Part shown: positions 18,192-25,619 of the stretch, one piece after another
Layout: every line of letters begins with the position of its first letter
Numbering within the stretch: position 1 is the stretch's first letter
Assembly (NCBI GenBank): GCA_002162955.1
Contig: MABD01000026.1
Location: 33,741-97,740 of the forward strand
Source of the DNA: Gammaproteobacteria bacterium 45_16_T64
GTDB taxonomy: Bacteria; Pseudomonadota; Gammaproteobacteria; Pseudomonadales; Ketobacteraceae
Reading direction: 5' to 3'
DNA length: 64,000 bases
The notes under the pieces: generated by a model
What the model was told of the DNA's origin: nothing
The model's input: only the letters and a program-made list of their open reading frames with translations
Databases searched by the model: none
Position numbers and translations under genes: made by a program

Positions 18192-18226
18192 AGTCCCTGG
18201 GTATGGTCGTACCATGCGTAGGGACT
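18192..18226 (+). promoter_or_regulatory. Two-part hairpin in the intergenic RNA
   Basis: AGTCCCT (18192-18198) pairs with AGGGACT (18220-18226), and inside it ATGGT (18203-18207) pairs with ACCAT (18211-18215). It lies 36 nt after the HzsA-like stop. It could be a processing site or leaky terminator; no T-run follows. Confidence 0.35.
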
Positions 18227-18279
18227 AACAATAATTAATAAAATATCTCCCTTGCCACTATTTTAGAAGTCTACTTATT

Positions 18280-19047
18280 TTGCAGCCTATATTGAGTTCA
18301 CTTAGATTATTCCTAGCGTTTTTTGTTATTTGTTCCTGCTTATTATTCAATCAGGCGCGTGCCGAGGGTATTGCCGCGGCGACAAAAATAGCTGACCCCT
18401 ATATTGACGTACGTACTGGCCCTGGTCGGGGTTATCCTATCTTTTACGTAAGTGAAAGAGGGGATTGGATAGAGATCATTATTCGAAAAACCGATTGGTT
18501 TAAGATCAAGACCCCACGAGGGGTTGAGGGTTGGGTACATAAACGCCAGTTGATTCGAACGCTAAACTCCCAAGACGACGTTGTAGAATTAAAAGATCCG
18601 AGTTTTGATGATTTCTCCAGCCGTATTGGCGAAGTGGGTGTAATGGCTGGCGATTATGCCGGAGGAACCATTGTCTCTGCCTTCGTGGGTAAGTCGCTTA
18701 CGGAGAATCTATCTCTTGAGCTTGAGGCCGGCACTGTCATTGGTGATGAGTTTACTAGCACGGTGTATTCACTCAGTGTACTCAACCAACCGTTTCCGCT
18801 ATGGAAAGTATCGCCCTATGCTTTGCTTGCTGTTGGGGAGCTAACAGTGGAGAAAAAAGACACTGCAATTAATGATGACTCTGGAGATGAGAAAGATAAA
18901 CTCGTCGGCGTTGGGGGTGGGGTGAAGATTCATTTTAGCCGCCAATTTATGCTGAGAGTCGAATATCGAAACAGTGTGAGATTAACTGATAATGAAAGTA
19001 ACCGAGAGATTGAAGAATGGAAAGCTGGATTAGCCGTATTTTTCTAA
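18280..19047 (+). CDS. SH3-domain plus beta-barrel envelope protein
   Basis: This 255-residue protein has a signal peptide ending NQARA (about residue 28). A bacterial SH3 domain follows at about 33-92 (DVRTGPGRGYPIFYV to GVEGWVHKRQL). The C-terminal half has amphipathic strands ending in AVFF, as in small outer-membrane barrels. No good ATG exists: the start is TTG at 18280, or TTG at 18292 within the same leader. The SH3 part probably faces the periplasm and may contact peptidoglycan, with the barrel anchoring it in the outer membrane (inference). Its end overlaps the next gene by 31 nt. Confidence 0.72.
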   Translation: MQPILSSLRLFLAFFVICSCLLFNQARAEGIAAATKIADPYIDVRTGPGRGYPIFYVSERGDWIEIIIRKTDWFKIKTPRGVEGWVHKRQLIRTLNSQDDVVELKDPSFDDFSSRIGEVGVMAGDYAGGTIVSAFVGKSLTENLSLELEAGTVIGDEFTSTVYSLSVLNQPFPLWKVSPYALLAVGELTVEKKDTAINDDSGDEKDKLVGVGGGVKIHFSRQFMLRVEYRNSVRLTDNESNREIEEWKAGLAVFF

Positions 19048-19694
19048 AGGCAGTTGCCTGTTTGCTAGTGTTTGGTGCGGCAACAGGTTACGCCGAGAAT
19101 AGTGCAGACAATAGTGCAGACAATAGCGTTGAATCGATAAACTCTGCGCCTATCATTGAGCCGTTTGTGATGCGGGAAGATTTGAAAGAAGCTGATATTG
19201 ATACGGAGAATTTTGAGGTTGGAATTTATATTGGCCAGTTGTCAGTGGAAGAGTTGACAGCGATAACGTTGGTTGGAACAAGCCTGACCTTCCATGCGAC
19301 GGAAGATCTGTTTATAGAGGCGAACTACGCAGTTGGTACTTTAGAAGAGACAAGCTCGGCGTCTAATGTGACTAATGTGAACAGCTTCACCGATGACAAG
19401 TTGGTTATGTACAATTTGTCATTAGGTTTTAACCTGTTTCCTGGGGAAGTTTTTATCGGTGAGGACTGGGCATTTAATTCGGCGTTATATGTTATTGGTG
19501 GCGCAGGTGTGACCCAGTTTAATGGTAAGGATGAGTTCACGGTTAATTTTGGTGTTGGGTATCGCTTTATAATTACGGATTGGCTTGCCTATCACATCGA
19601 CTTTAGGGATCACATTTTTTCACGAGAAGTATCCCAAGCAACGAAAAAATCGCAAAATTTCGACTTCCATACTGGCGTAACATTCTTCTTTTGA
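19017..19694 (+). CDS. Small outer-membrane beta-barrel protein
   Basis: This 225-residue protein has a signal peptide (about residues 1-26, ending ATGYA). A short acidic tandem repeat (NSADNSADNSVES) and then about eight amphipathic strands follow, with the last segment DFHTGVTFFF ending in Phe as outer-membrane barrels do. The barrel portion resembles that of the preceding SH3 protein, so the two may be paralogous partners. It overlaps the upstream gene by 31 nt, and the downstream thioredoxin gene starts 10 nt after its stop. Function is unknown; it may form a porin-like or scaffold complex with the co-encoded heme and thioredoxin proteins. Confidence 0.75.
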   Translation: MESWISRIFLKAVACLLVFGAATGYAENSADNSADNSVESINSAPIIEPFVMREDLKEADIDTENFEVGIYIGQLSVEELTAITLVGTSLTFHATEDLFIEANYAVGTLEETSSASNVTNVNSFTDDKLVMYNLSLGFNLFPGEVFIGEDWAFNSALYVIGGAGVTQFNGKDEFTVNFGVGYRFIITDWLAYHIDFRDHIFSREVSQATKKSQNFDFHTGVTFFF

Positions 19695-19704
19695 GGTGCT
19701 GAAT

Positions 19705-20244
19705 ATGTCTAATAATCAATCTACATCTATCAATAAATCCCGCTTCTTTCGAGCGGTAGTTGCTTGTTCACTGTCACTGGGGTTGTTGATGGGCAGCGCG
19801 GCGCAGGCGAAAGACATCGAGCTTAGCGGTAAAGCGGCAGATTTCAGTTTGCCGAGTAATCTGAATAAAACGCTTAAATTATCTGATTTTCGCGGCGAAG
19901 TTGTGATGGTGAACTTCTGGGCGTCATGGTGTGGGCCTTGTCGACAAGAGATGCCCTTGCTTGATGATTTACAAAAACGCTTTAAGAAAATTGGCTTTAC
20001 GGTACTGGGGGTTAATATTGATGAAGATGTGGCTGATGCTAAAAATCTATTAAAAGAGATCCCGGTTTCTTTTCCGGTGGTATTTGATAGCAAGAATAAA
20101 GTAAGTGAGATATATCAGTTGGATTCTATGCCAACGACGGTAATGGTTGACCGTAAGGGTAATAAGCGCTTTTTGCACCGAGGCTATAAACCTGGGTTTG
20201 AAGTGGATTATGAGCGCCAGATTCGCGCATTATTGAGGGAATGA
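19705..20244 (+). CDS. TlpA/ResA-like periplasmic thioredoxin
   Basis: This is a 179-residue protein from ATG 19705 (GAGG 8 nt upstream), with a signal peptide ending SAAQA. The thioredoxin fold carries the active site WCGPC in NFWASWCGPCRQEMPLL (about residues 69-85) and the cis-proline in DSMPTTVMVD. TlpA/ResA proteins reduce disulfides in the periplasm, often apocytochrome heme-binding cysteines or copper-site cysteines. Here the partners may be the CxxCH proteins of the block or the Cys-rich tail of the DUF4266 lipoprotein encoded directly after it. The stop is followed at 2 nt by the DUF4266 start. Confidence 0.92.
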   Translation: MSNNQSTSINKSRFFRAVVACSLSLGLLMGSAAQAKDIELSGKAADFSLPSNLNKTLKLSDFRGEVVMVNFWASWCGPCRQEMPLLDDLQKRFKKIGFTVLGVNIDEDVADAKNLLKEIPVSFPVVFDSKNKVSEIYQLDSMPTTVMVDRKGNKRFLHRGYKPGFEVDYERQIRALLRE

Positions 20245-20246
20245 TC

Positions 20247-20483
20247 ATGACTAGGGTGTGTTCATGGGGAATCCTCGTTGTTGTACTACTGTCATCTACG
20301 CTAACCGCTGGATGTACCATTAAGCCATGGGTGAAGCCCTATGAGAGGACCAATCTGGCAGACCCTATCATGCGCTTTGGCCGAGATCCTGTAGCCGAAA
20401 CCTATATGCACCATGTTTATCAAGCCCGGGAAGGGGCAAAAGGTGCAGAAGGTGGCGCTGGCGGCGGCTGTGGGTGTAATTAA
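20247..20483 (+). CDS. DUF4266 small lipoprotein with GGGCGC tail
   Basis: This 78-residue lipoprotein starts at ATG 20247, with GAGGG 7 nt upstream; the ATG at 20241 is too close to that site. The lipobox is LTAGC. The middle (PWVKPYERTNLADPIMRFGRDPVAE) is the DUF4266 signature. The C-terminus is a Gly-rich stretch ending GGGCGCN, with two cysteines that could bind a metal, form a disulfide or be modified. The function of the family is unknown to me. The gene lies between a TlpA-like thioredoxin and a DUF3570 protein, an order I recall from other proteobacteria. It overlaps the next gene by 1 nt (TAATG). Confidence 0.85.
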   Translation: MTRVCSWGILVVVLLSSTLTAGCTIKPWVKPYERTNLADPIMRFGRDPVAETYMHHVYQAREGAKGAEGGAGGGCGCN

Positions 20484-21652
20484 TGTTAAACCAATCGGGT
20501 AGTTGTTACGTGTTTCGTATTGTTTGTGTTTTGTTGATTTCGTTAACAGGTACGTTTAGTACCTTGAAGGCAGCGGTATTGCCGGAAGATAGGGCTGATG
20601 TCATGTTTCACTCCTATGATGGTGGCGGGGTGACTATTGAAGGGCCGTCTGTTTTAGTTCGAAAGAGCTTTTTGGACAAATTTTCGGTCTCCGCCAATTA
20701 TTATGTGGATAACATCTCGGGGGCGTCCATTGATGTAGAGGTGTTGGCGAGCGAATATAAAGAAGAGCGTACTGAGTACTCTTTGGGCCTGGATTACCTG
20801 TTTAATAAAACCATTATGAGCGTTGGCTTTACCAACAGTTCTGAGAATGACTACGAAGCAAACACTGCTTACGGCTCCATAAGTCAGGACTTTTTCGGTG
20901 ATCTAACGAATGTCAGTTTGTCATACGCTCAAGGTTGGGATGAAGTCAGTAAAACAGCAGACGCAGATTTCGGTACACAGGACGCGGGCCATCAGAAGTA
21001 TATTCTGTCGATTTCTCAGGTGATCTCTAAGAGCTGGATTGTGAATATTGTTGCGCAGACAGACGTTGACGACGGCCTTTTACGTAACCCATACCGTCAA
21101 TACAGCTTTTTGAATGGTGCGTCGAGGGATTTCGCTGATGAAATATACCCAGAAACGCGAACCAGTGATGCGATTGCGGCTCGCTTTAAACATTTTTTGC
21201 CTTACCGTGCGGCACTGGGTTTTGAGTACCGTATATATCAAGATTCTTGGGGTATTGATGCTTGGAATTTTGACATTAATTACACTCACCCCTGGGGTGA
21301 ACACTGGGTGTTTGATATTCATCACCGTTGGTATTCTCAAACCAAGGCGGATTTTTATAGCGATCTATTTGATGAAAATAACACGCAGAACTTTAAGGCC
21401 AGGGATAAAGAGCTGAGTACGTATAAAGATACTACCATTGGAGTGGGGGTGACGTTTGAGTATGAGCCGGAAGGTTGGGGCTTTATGGAAAAGATGTCTG
21501 TTTCTCTCTTGTATGATCGTATCGAGTTTGTCTACGACGACTTTAGAGATGCTCGTGAGAGTGTTAAATATCAAACTGCAACAGCAGGCAACGAATCAAC
21601 ATATAGTATCGAAGCTGATGTTATTCGGTTGTTTTTTTCGATGTGGTACTAA
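20483..21652 (+). CDS. DUF3570 outer-membrane protein
   Basis: This 389-residue protein has a signal peptide (to about residue 30). The mature start is LPEDRADVMFHSYDGGGVTIEGPSVLVRKSF; the phrase YDGGG-V-GPS-VRK is the usual DUF3570 opening. The remainder is a run of amphipathic strands (SVSANYYVDNISGAS, NFDINYTHPWGEHW) ending MWY, consistent with a 14-18-strand outer-membrane barrel. It is last in the plus-strand unit and start/stop-coupled to the DUF4266 gene. It may export, import or anchor a partner of the Cys-tailed lipoprotein. A perfect 13-bp hairpin follows its stop. Confidence 0.87.
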   Translation: MLNQSGSCYVFRIVCVLLISLTGTFSTLKAAVLPEDRADVMFHSYDGGGVTIEGPSVLVRKSFLDKFSVSANYYVDNISGASIDVEVLASEYKEERTEYSLGLDYLFNKTIMSVGFTNSSENDYEANTAYGSISQDFFGDLTNVSLSYAQGWDEVSKTADADFGTQDAGHQKYILSISQVISKSWIVNIVAQTDVDDGLLRNPYRQYSFLNGASRDFADEIYPETRTSDAIAARFKHFLPYRAALGFEYRIYQDSWGIDAWNFDINYTHPWGEHWVFDIHHRWYSQTKADFYSDLFDENNTQNFKARDKELSTYKDTTIGVGVTFEYEPEGWGFMEKMSVSLLYDRIEFVYDDFRDARESVKYQTATAGNESTYSIEADVIRLFFSMWY

Positions 21653-21658
21653 GCGAGA

Positions 21659-21693
21659 TTATTGCTCTAGCTATTGTATCGCTAGAGCAATAA
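21659..21693. terminator. Bidirectional terminator overlapping the FHA gene end
   Basis: TTATTGCTCTAGC (21659-21671) is the exact complement of 21681-21693, with a 9-nt loop. It serves the DUF3570 unit on the plus strand and the FHA gene on the minus strand. The FHA stop codon and its last codons lie inside it. Confidence 0.75.
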
Positions 21694-22732
21694 CAAGTGT
21701 CACCGCGACAAGAACTGAAATTCCCACGGTTACAATAAGGCCTTTGTTGTAACCTTCTTCTTGCGGCAAGTCATAGATTGATTCGGCAGGCGGTTCACCT
21801 TCATCTGTCATAAACGCTAATTCTATACGGCCCAGTCGTACTCTGTCGTTATGGCTGAGGAATGCGCGAGTGACGGATAAGCCATTCACCATAACGCCAT
21901 TCTTGGCGCTAGCAGTGCTAATGAGCCATCCATTCGGCGTGTTGATGACTTTTGCATGGTGATGGGAAATCGTCTTGTCTTCTAGGGATATTTCAACATC
22001 TTGGCTTCTACCTATATCCCACTGGCGCCCGATAGGGGCATCCTGCATGAGTGGGAATACTTTCCCTCTGATAGGTGCCGTTAGTATCACAAACCGTGGG
22101 CCATTCCCGATGGATACGCTGGCTTGAGACTTTCGACTGCGTTCTGCAAGAGATTGTAACTCATGCATGCTAAGCAAGCTGGTTTTGTCCCCTTCATCCT
22201 CACCAACATTTTTCAGCACTGGGCGATTAATGGCACGTCGCTCCTCCTGAGGTCGGGATGGGGATATATCTGGCTGAGCAGGCGCCTCTATTGTTTTTGA
22301 TTCTGCAGTAGCGGCGGGTTGGGTTATTTGTGGCTGGGTATTTTCCCCGACTTGTTCAAAACTTGTGAGTAGTGTCGCGTCAGCATCGCCGGACTCAGCT
22401 GAAGCCAAGCGAAATTGCTGGTCATGAAACCGAATGTCATCGCCAATACCAATCGTTTGACGACCCACCACTCGTTTACCATTGATAAAGGTACCATTGG
22501 TTGACTGCAAGTCTTCAATATAAGCGGTGTGGTTGGTTAGGGTTATCTTTGCGTGGTATCTAGATACGTGGCCCGCTCTAAGGGGAATCTGGCACTCTAC
22601 TTCTCGGCCAATGAGTATCTCCTTGCCGCTCAAGGGGTATTCCGTCCCCTCGTCGAGAGAACGCAAAGTTAATTGCATCGCCACAGATTGTACCAATGTA
22701 GCGTCGTCAATGTTATGTCCTGTGTTGGCCAT
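21671..22732 (-). CDS. Tandem FHA-domain protein with C-terminal membrane anchor
   Basis: This 353-residue protein has two forkhead-associated domains. The first, at about residues 20-110, has IGREVECQIPL, HVSRYHAKI and STNGTFINGKRV. The second, at about 215-305, has IGRSQDVEISLEDKTISHHHAKV and SAKNGVMVNGL. A linker of about 100 residues, rich in Pro/Gln/Ala/Glu, separates them. A single transmembrane helix ends the protein (about 331-353), so the FHA domains face the cytoplasm. FHA domains bind phosphothreonine, but no Ser/Thr kinase or type VI secretion gene is in the window, so the partner must be elsewhere. Its last codons form part of the terminator hairpin. Confidence 0.88.
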   Translation of the reverse strand: MANTGHNIDDATLVQSVAMQLTLRSLDEGTEYPLSGKEILIGREVECQIPLRAGHVSRYHAKITLTNHTAYIEDLQSTNGTFINGKRVVGRQTIGIGDDIRFHDQQFRLASAESGDADATLLTSFEQVGENTQPQITQPAATAESKTIEAPAQPDISPSRPQEERRAINRPVLKNVGEDEGDKTSLLSMHELQSLAERSRKSQASVSIGNGPRFVILTAPIRGKVFPLMQDAPIGRQWDIGRSQDVEISLEDKTISHHHAKVINTPNGWLISTASAKNGVMVNGLSVTRAFLSHNDRVRLGRIELAFMTDEGEPPAESIYDLPQEEGYNKGLIVTVGISVLVAVTLVIALAIQ

Positions 22733-22901
22733 GATTACCTATCGTGCAAAGGGAAAACAAATACCCTATAAAAATAATAACAGCAAATCAGCGGTTTGCT
22801 TAATTTTATCATGGTCTAATAAATGTACTGTAGGGTCAAGGGGCAGGGCTCGGAGTGTGAATAAGTCACAAAATTGGAGAGGGGGGGGCTAGGCGACATG
22901 G

Positions 22902-22927
22902 AAAAGGGCCAGAAACCTGGCCCTTTT
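22902..22927. terminator. Rho-independent terminator
   Basis: AAAAGGGCCAG (22902-22912) pairs with CTGGCCCTTTT (22917-22927) around a 4-nt loop, with T-runs in both directions. It lies 5 nt beyond the stop of the small gene at 22932. Confidence 0.8.
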
Positions 22928-22931
22928 TTCA

Positions 22932-23279
22932 TTAAAATGCAGAGCTAAGCGCCCATTTCACGCTAACGTTATTGGGTGCAGAGGGGGTGTTTGCAGAGCT
23001 GTGTTCTGAAGGTAGTGATACTTGCTTGCCTGTATGCTTGTCATAGAGCTTTTTTTCGACCACGTTTGCGTTTTGCAACCAAGACATTACAGAGAAACAG
23101 TCGTTAACATTGATATGGTGGTCTGCACTAAAAGCTTCGACTTCTTGCATGGAGATATCGTCTTTCGAATGTTGTAAAAAATAGTAGAGCATTTGCTCCG
23201 CTATGCTTGCTGAGCGATACCCCAGCGATTGAGATGCAAGATCGATCGTAGCGTGTACTTCATTGATGTTCTTTGGCAT
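22932..23279 (-). CDS. Unrecognised 115-residue soluble protein
   Basis: I do not recognise this protein. It begins MPKNINEVHATIDLASQSLGYRSASIAEQMLYYFL, which looks like two helices. A middle part (ISMQEVEAFSADHHINVNDCFSVMSWLQNANVVEKKLYD) could be a small winged-helix-like fold. A low-complexity Ser/Asn/Pro tail follows. There is no signal peptide or membrane segment. A strong terminator directly after the stop and an own intergenic region upstream suggest a single-gene transcript. Codon use looks like that of its neighbours. It may be a small DNA-binding or adaptor protein (speculative). Confidence 0.7.
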   Translation of the reverse strand: MPKNINEVHATIDLASQSLGYRSASIAEQMLYYFLQHSKDDISMQEVEAFSADHHINVNDCFSVMSWLQNANVVEKKLYDKHTGKQVSLPSEHSSANTPSAPNNVSVKWALSSAF

Positions 23280-23593
23280 CGGTGACTCCCTTTTTATACA
23301 TGAAGGCCACAGATAAAAGAGTTAGGTCTTATACGTGGATACATGCCATACATACTGTTGTTAGAATTATGTCCGTGTTATTACACATAACCTATGTCTA
23401 AAAATAACTGGGAGTGGGAGAAATACAAGGCGATATGATCATTTTTTCTATCCCGGCAGGGAGCGGTCGAGATTGATCTAAAAACAGGGGTTGTATTTCG
23501 CTTGGTTTCTGGAGTGGTTTTTTTTGAGGGGGCGTAGGGTATTGTTAATGTTATAAAAAGAGAAAGTATGAGTTGGGAGAAACTGATAGATAA
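23280..23593. other. Intergenic region without a supported gene
   Basis: This AT-rich stretch lies between the small hypothetical gene and the terminator of the molybdoenzyme operon. It should hold the promoter of the small gene. I see no protein with family features in any frame. Confidence 0.5.
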
Positions 23594-23640
23594 ATAAATA
23601 AAAGCCACAATTCATTGAGAAAATTGTGGCTTTTATTTAT
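23594..23640. terminator. Long perfect terminator hairpin
   Basis: A 19-bp perfect stem (23594-23612 with 23622-23640, core AAAAGCCACAATT) surrounds a 9-nt loop, with AT-rich outer parts on both strands. It ends the minus-strand molybdoenzyme operon 7 nt after the stop. Confidence 0.8.
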
Positions 23641-23646
23641 TGGATT

Positions 23647-25608
23647 TTAGTGTAGGTCAGGTGCTACGCCGGTTTGCGGACGATTAGCCAAACCAATGTC
23701 ACGTGCGTGTTGTTCGAAGGCTTTGTTCTTCCAGAAAAATGCACCAGGCATTGTGGTTGGAATAACAAGTACATAGAACAACGCTCTACCAATAAGGCTG
23801 CTAAACAGAACTGAGGCGGCAACTATTGCCCAAAGTGCGTATGCTAATAGCCCATCTATTCCGCTGTATGCAAGCATAATTACGGCCGCAATATTAATGG
23901 CGATAAGACAATTACGTAGCATATATGTTTTACCGAACGTGGTTTTTTGGATGTAGTGAGATGCAGCGGCTTCACTCGTTTCTGCGTTAAGGTAGCGAGC
24001 ATGGAAGTATAATCCGATACCTTCAATGGCTAGACCATTCACCAACAAGATGCTAAGCAATATTGCTAGGCTATTCCAAGACTCGCCCATGATCGCAAGC
24101 GCAGGGATAAACACAAGCCCTGTGAGCACGGCACCGAGGCTGATAACGCTGCCGCCAAAAGCGGTAGCAACCTGCCAATGGTTCCAGAACGGTCGTGCAG
24201 GGATACGGTAGATACGGTTCATAAAATAGATACCGATCACTGCCGCGACAATACCGAACATTCCGAACCCTTGGGCCAGGCCTTCAGTTAATGACACAGG
24301 AACCCAGGGCACTAAGTTAGCAACGGCATTTTCATCCCACCAGTTAAATACGCCATGATCGAACAGGCTGAAAAAAGCGTGACCTGCCATACCGGCAAAG
24401 AACATGGCAACACCTAATGCTTCTCGGCTTAGCGGAGAATAGCGCAGATTGTTAAACCCACGATAGAAGCGAATAGGCTTTCCTAAGTGGATTGTTGACA
24501 TAAACAACCCAAGCGCTTCTATACCGATAAGCAAGCCTATCATTGGAAGGTACAAGCTGGATTCGGTGAGTTGAGTGATCACCGGTAGCTGGAACATGTC
24601 ACCAAGAAATAGCAAAATGAAGGCACCGATAACGGCTTGAGTACCTAATGTGAAAAGTACTAGAGGGTTTTCTCTAGAGCTCAGACGGTCAAGGTTCCAG
24701 AATGCCTCATGATCTTGCTTTTCGTCCACGATTGTTTGGAAATCGCCGTGCTCATCTTTTCGATATTTGATGGGCATAGAGTCAGTACGGTTAACTTCGT
24801 CCGGCATATCGTCAATTTGTTGGAAGCGAATATTCGGGTGGGTGATTTCTGTTGTCGGGAAGCCCGGAATCGTTGTTTGGGTTTGTTCTCTTTGATCCGG
24901 TGTGTTTTCTATGACGCCAAAGTTCAGCGCGTTGCCTAGACAGGCGGAAACACAGGCGGGTTTTAGCCCAACTTCTAGGCGGTCAACGCACATGTTGCAC
25001 TTAGAAACTTGTCCTTTTACAGGATCTAGCTGTGGAGCGTTGTAAGGGCAGACCCATGTACAATAGCCGCAACCAAAACAGGTTTCAGGGTCTTGTAGAA
25101 CAGCACCATATTCCGCGTGCTTGGTGTAGGCGCGAGTAGGGCAGCCTTTCAGGCAGACTGGGTCATCGCAGTGGTTACACGCCATGGATATGTTCATGCG
25201 CTTATAGGCGGGGTAGGTACCGCCTTCGACATAACCTACAGAACGGAAGCTGATATGTGGAGGTAGGTCATTTTTTTCGCTACAAGCCGATTCACAGGCG
25301 TGACACCCAATGCAGTTGTCCGCCGTGAAGTGAAAACCGTGCTGTTTGTTTCGGTTGGGGTTGGTGCCAACTTCAGGGTTGTCGTTGATATACATGGATC
25401 TGTTAACAGGAAGTTCTCCTGATACTAGATCAATCATGTCTATTTTTTGCCCGTATCGGTTGCTGTCGTGAATGTCGTTATCCGATAGCAGAGCATATTC
25501 TTGTTCATCTGGACGCATAGCAAAGATGGTGCTGCCATCGGCTTGCTTGGTTTCTTTGACGTTTTGTGATTTTAGGGCATCAATTGATTTGTTGTTTGGG
25601 CTATTCAT
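23647..25608 (-). CDS. Fused FeS (DmsB-like) and membrane anchor (DmsC-like) subunit
   Basis: This 653-residue protein joins two subunits that are usually separate. The N-terminal part has four cysteine clusters for four [4Fe-4S] centres (Cys99/102/105/109, 144/147/152/156, 177/180/183/187, 204/207/219/223). About residues 310-640 form roughly eight hydrophobic helices like DmsC/NrfD-type quinone-linked anchors. No Tat or Sec leader is visible, so the FeS domain should sit in the cytoplasm with its catalytic partner. It would pass electrons between the quinone pool and the Mo enzyme encoded 11 nt upstream. The direction of flow is not determined by the sequence. Confidence 0.9.
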   Translation of the reverse strand: MNSPNNKSIDALKSQNVKETKQADGSTIFAMRPDEQEYALLSDNDIHDSNRYGQKIDMIDLVSGELPVNRSMYINDNPEVGTNPNRNKQHGFHFTADNCIGCHACESACSEKNDLPPHISFRSVGYVEGGTYPAYKRMNISMACNHCDDPVCLKGCPTRAYTKHAEYGAVLQDPETCFGCGYCTWVCPYNAPQLDPVKGQVSKCNMCVDRLEVGLKPACVSACLGNALNFGVIENTPDQREQTQTTIPGFPTTEITHPNIRFQQIDDMPDEVNRTDSMPIKYRKDEHGDFQTIVDEKQDHEAFWNLDRLSSRENPLVLFTLGTQAVIGAFILLFLGDMFQLPVITQLTESSLYLPMIGLLIGIEALGLFMSTIHLGKPIRFYRGFNNLRYSPLSREALGVAMFFAGMAGHAFFSLFDHGVFNWWDENAVANLVPWVPVSLTEGLAQGFGMFGIVAAVIGIYFMNRIYRIPARPFWNHWQVATAFGGSVISLGAVLTGLVFIPALAIMGESWNSLAILLSILLVNGLAIEGIGLYFHARYLNAETSEAAASHYIQKTTFGKTYMLRNCLIAINIAAVIMLAYSGIDGLLAYALWAIVAASVLFSSLIGRALFYVLVIPTTMPGAFFWKNKAFEQHARDIGLANRPQTGVAPDLH

Positions 25609-25619
25609 GATCTGTTTCC

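Noticed and set aside
23381..23608. 75-residue minus-strand reading frame
   Set aside because: It overlaps the long terminator hairpin, has low-complexity content, and lacks a ribosome site or family feature.
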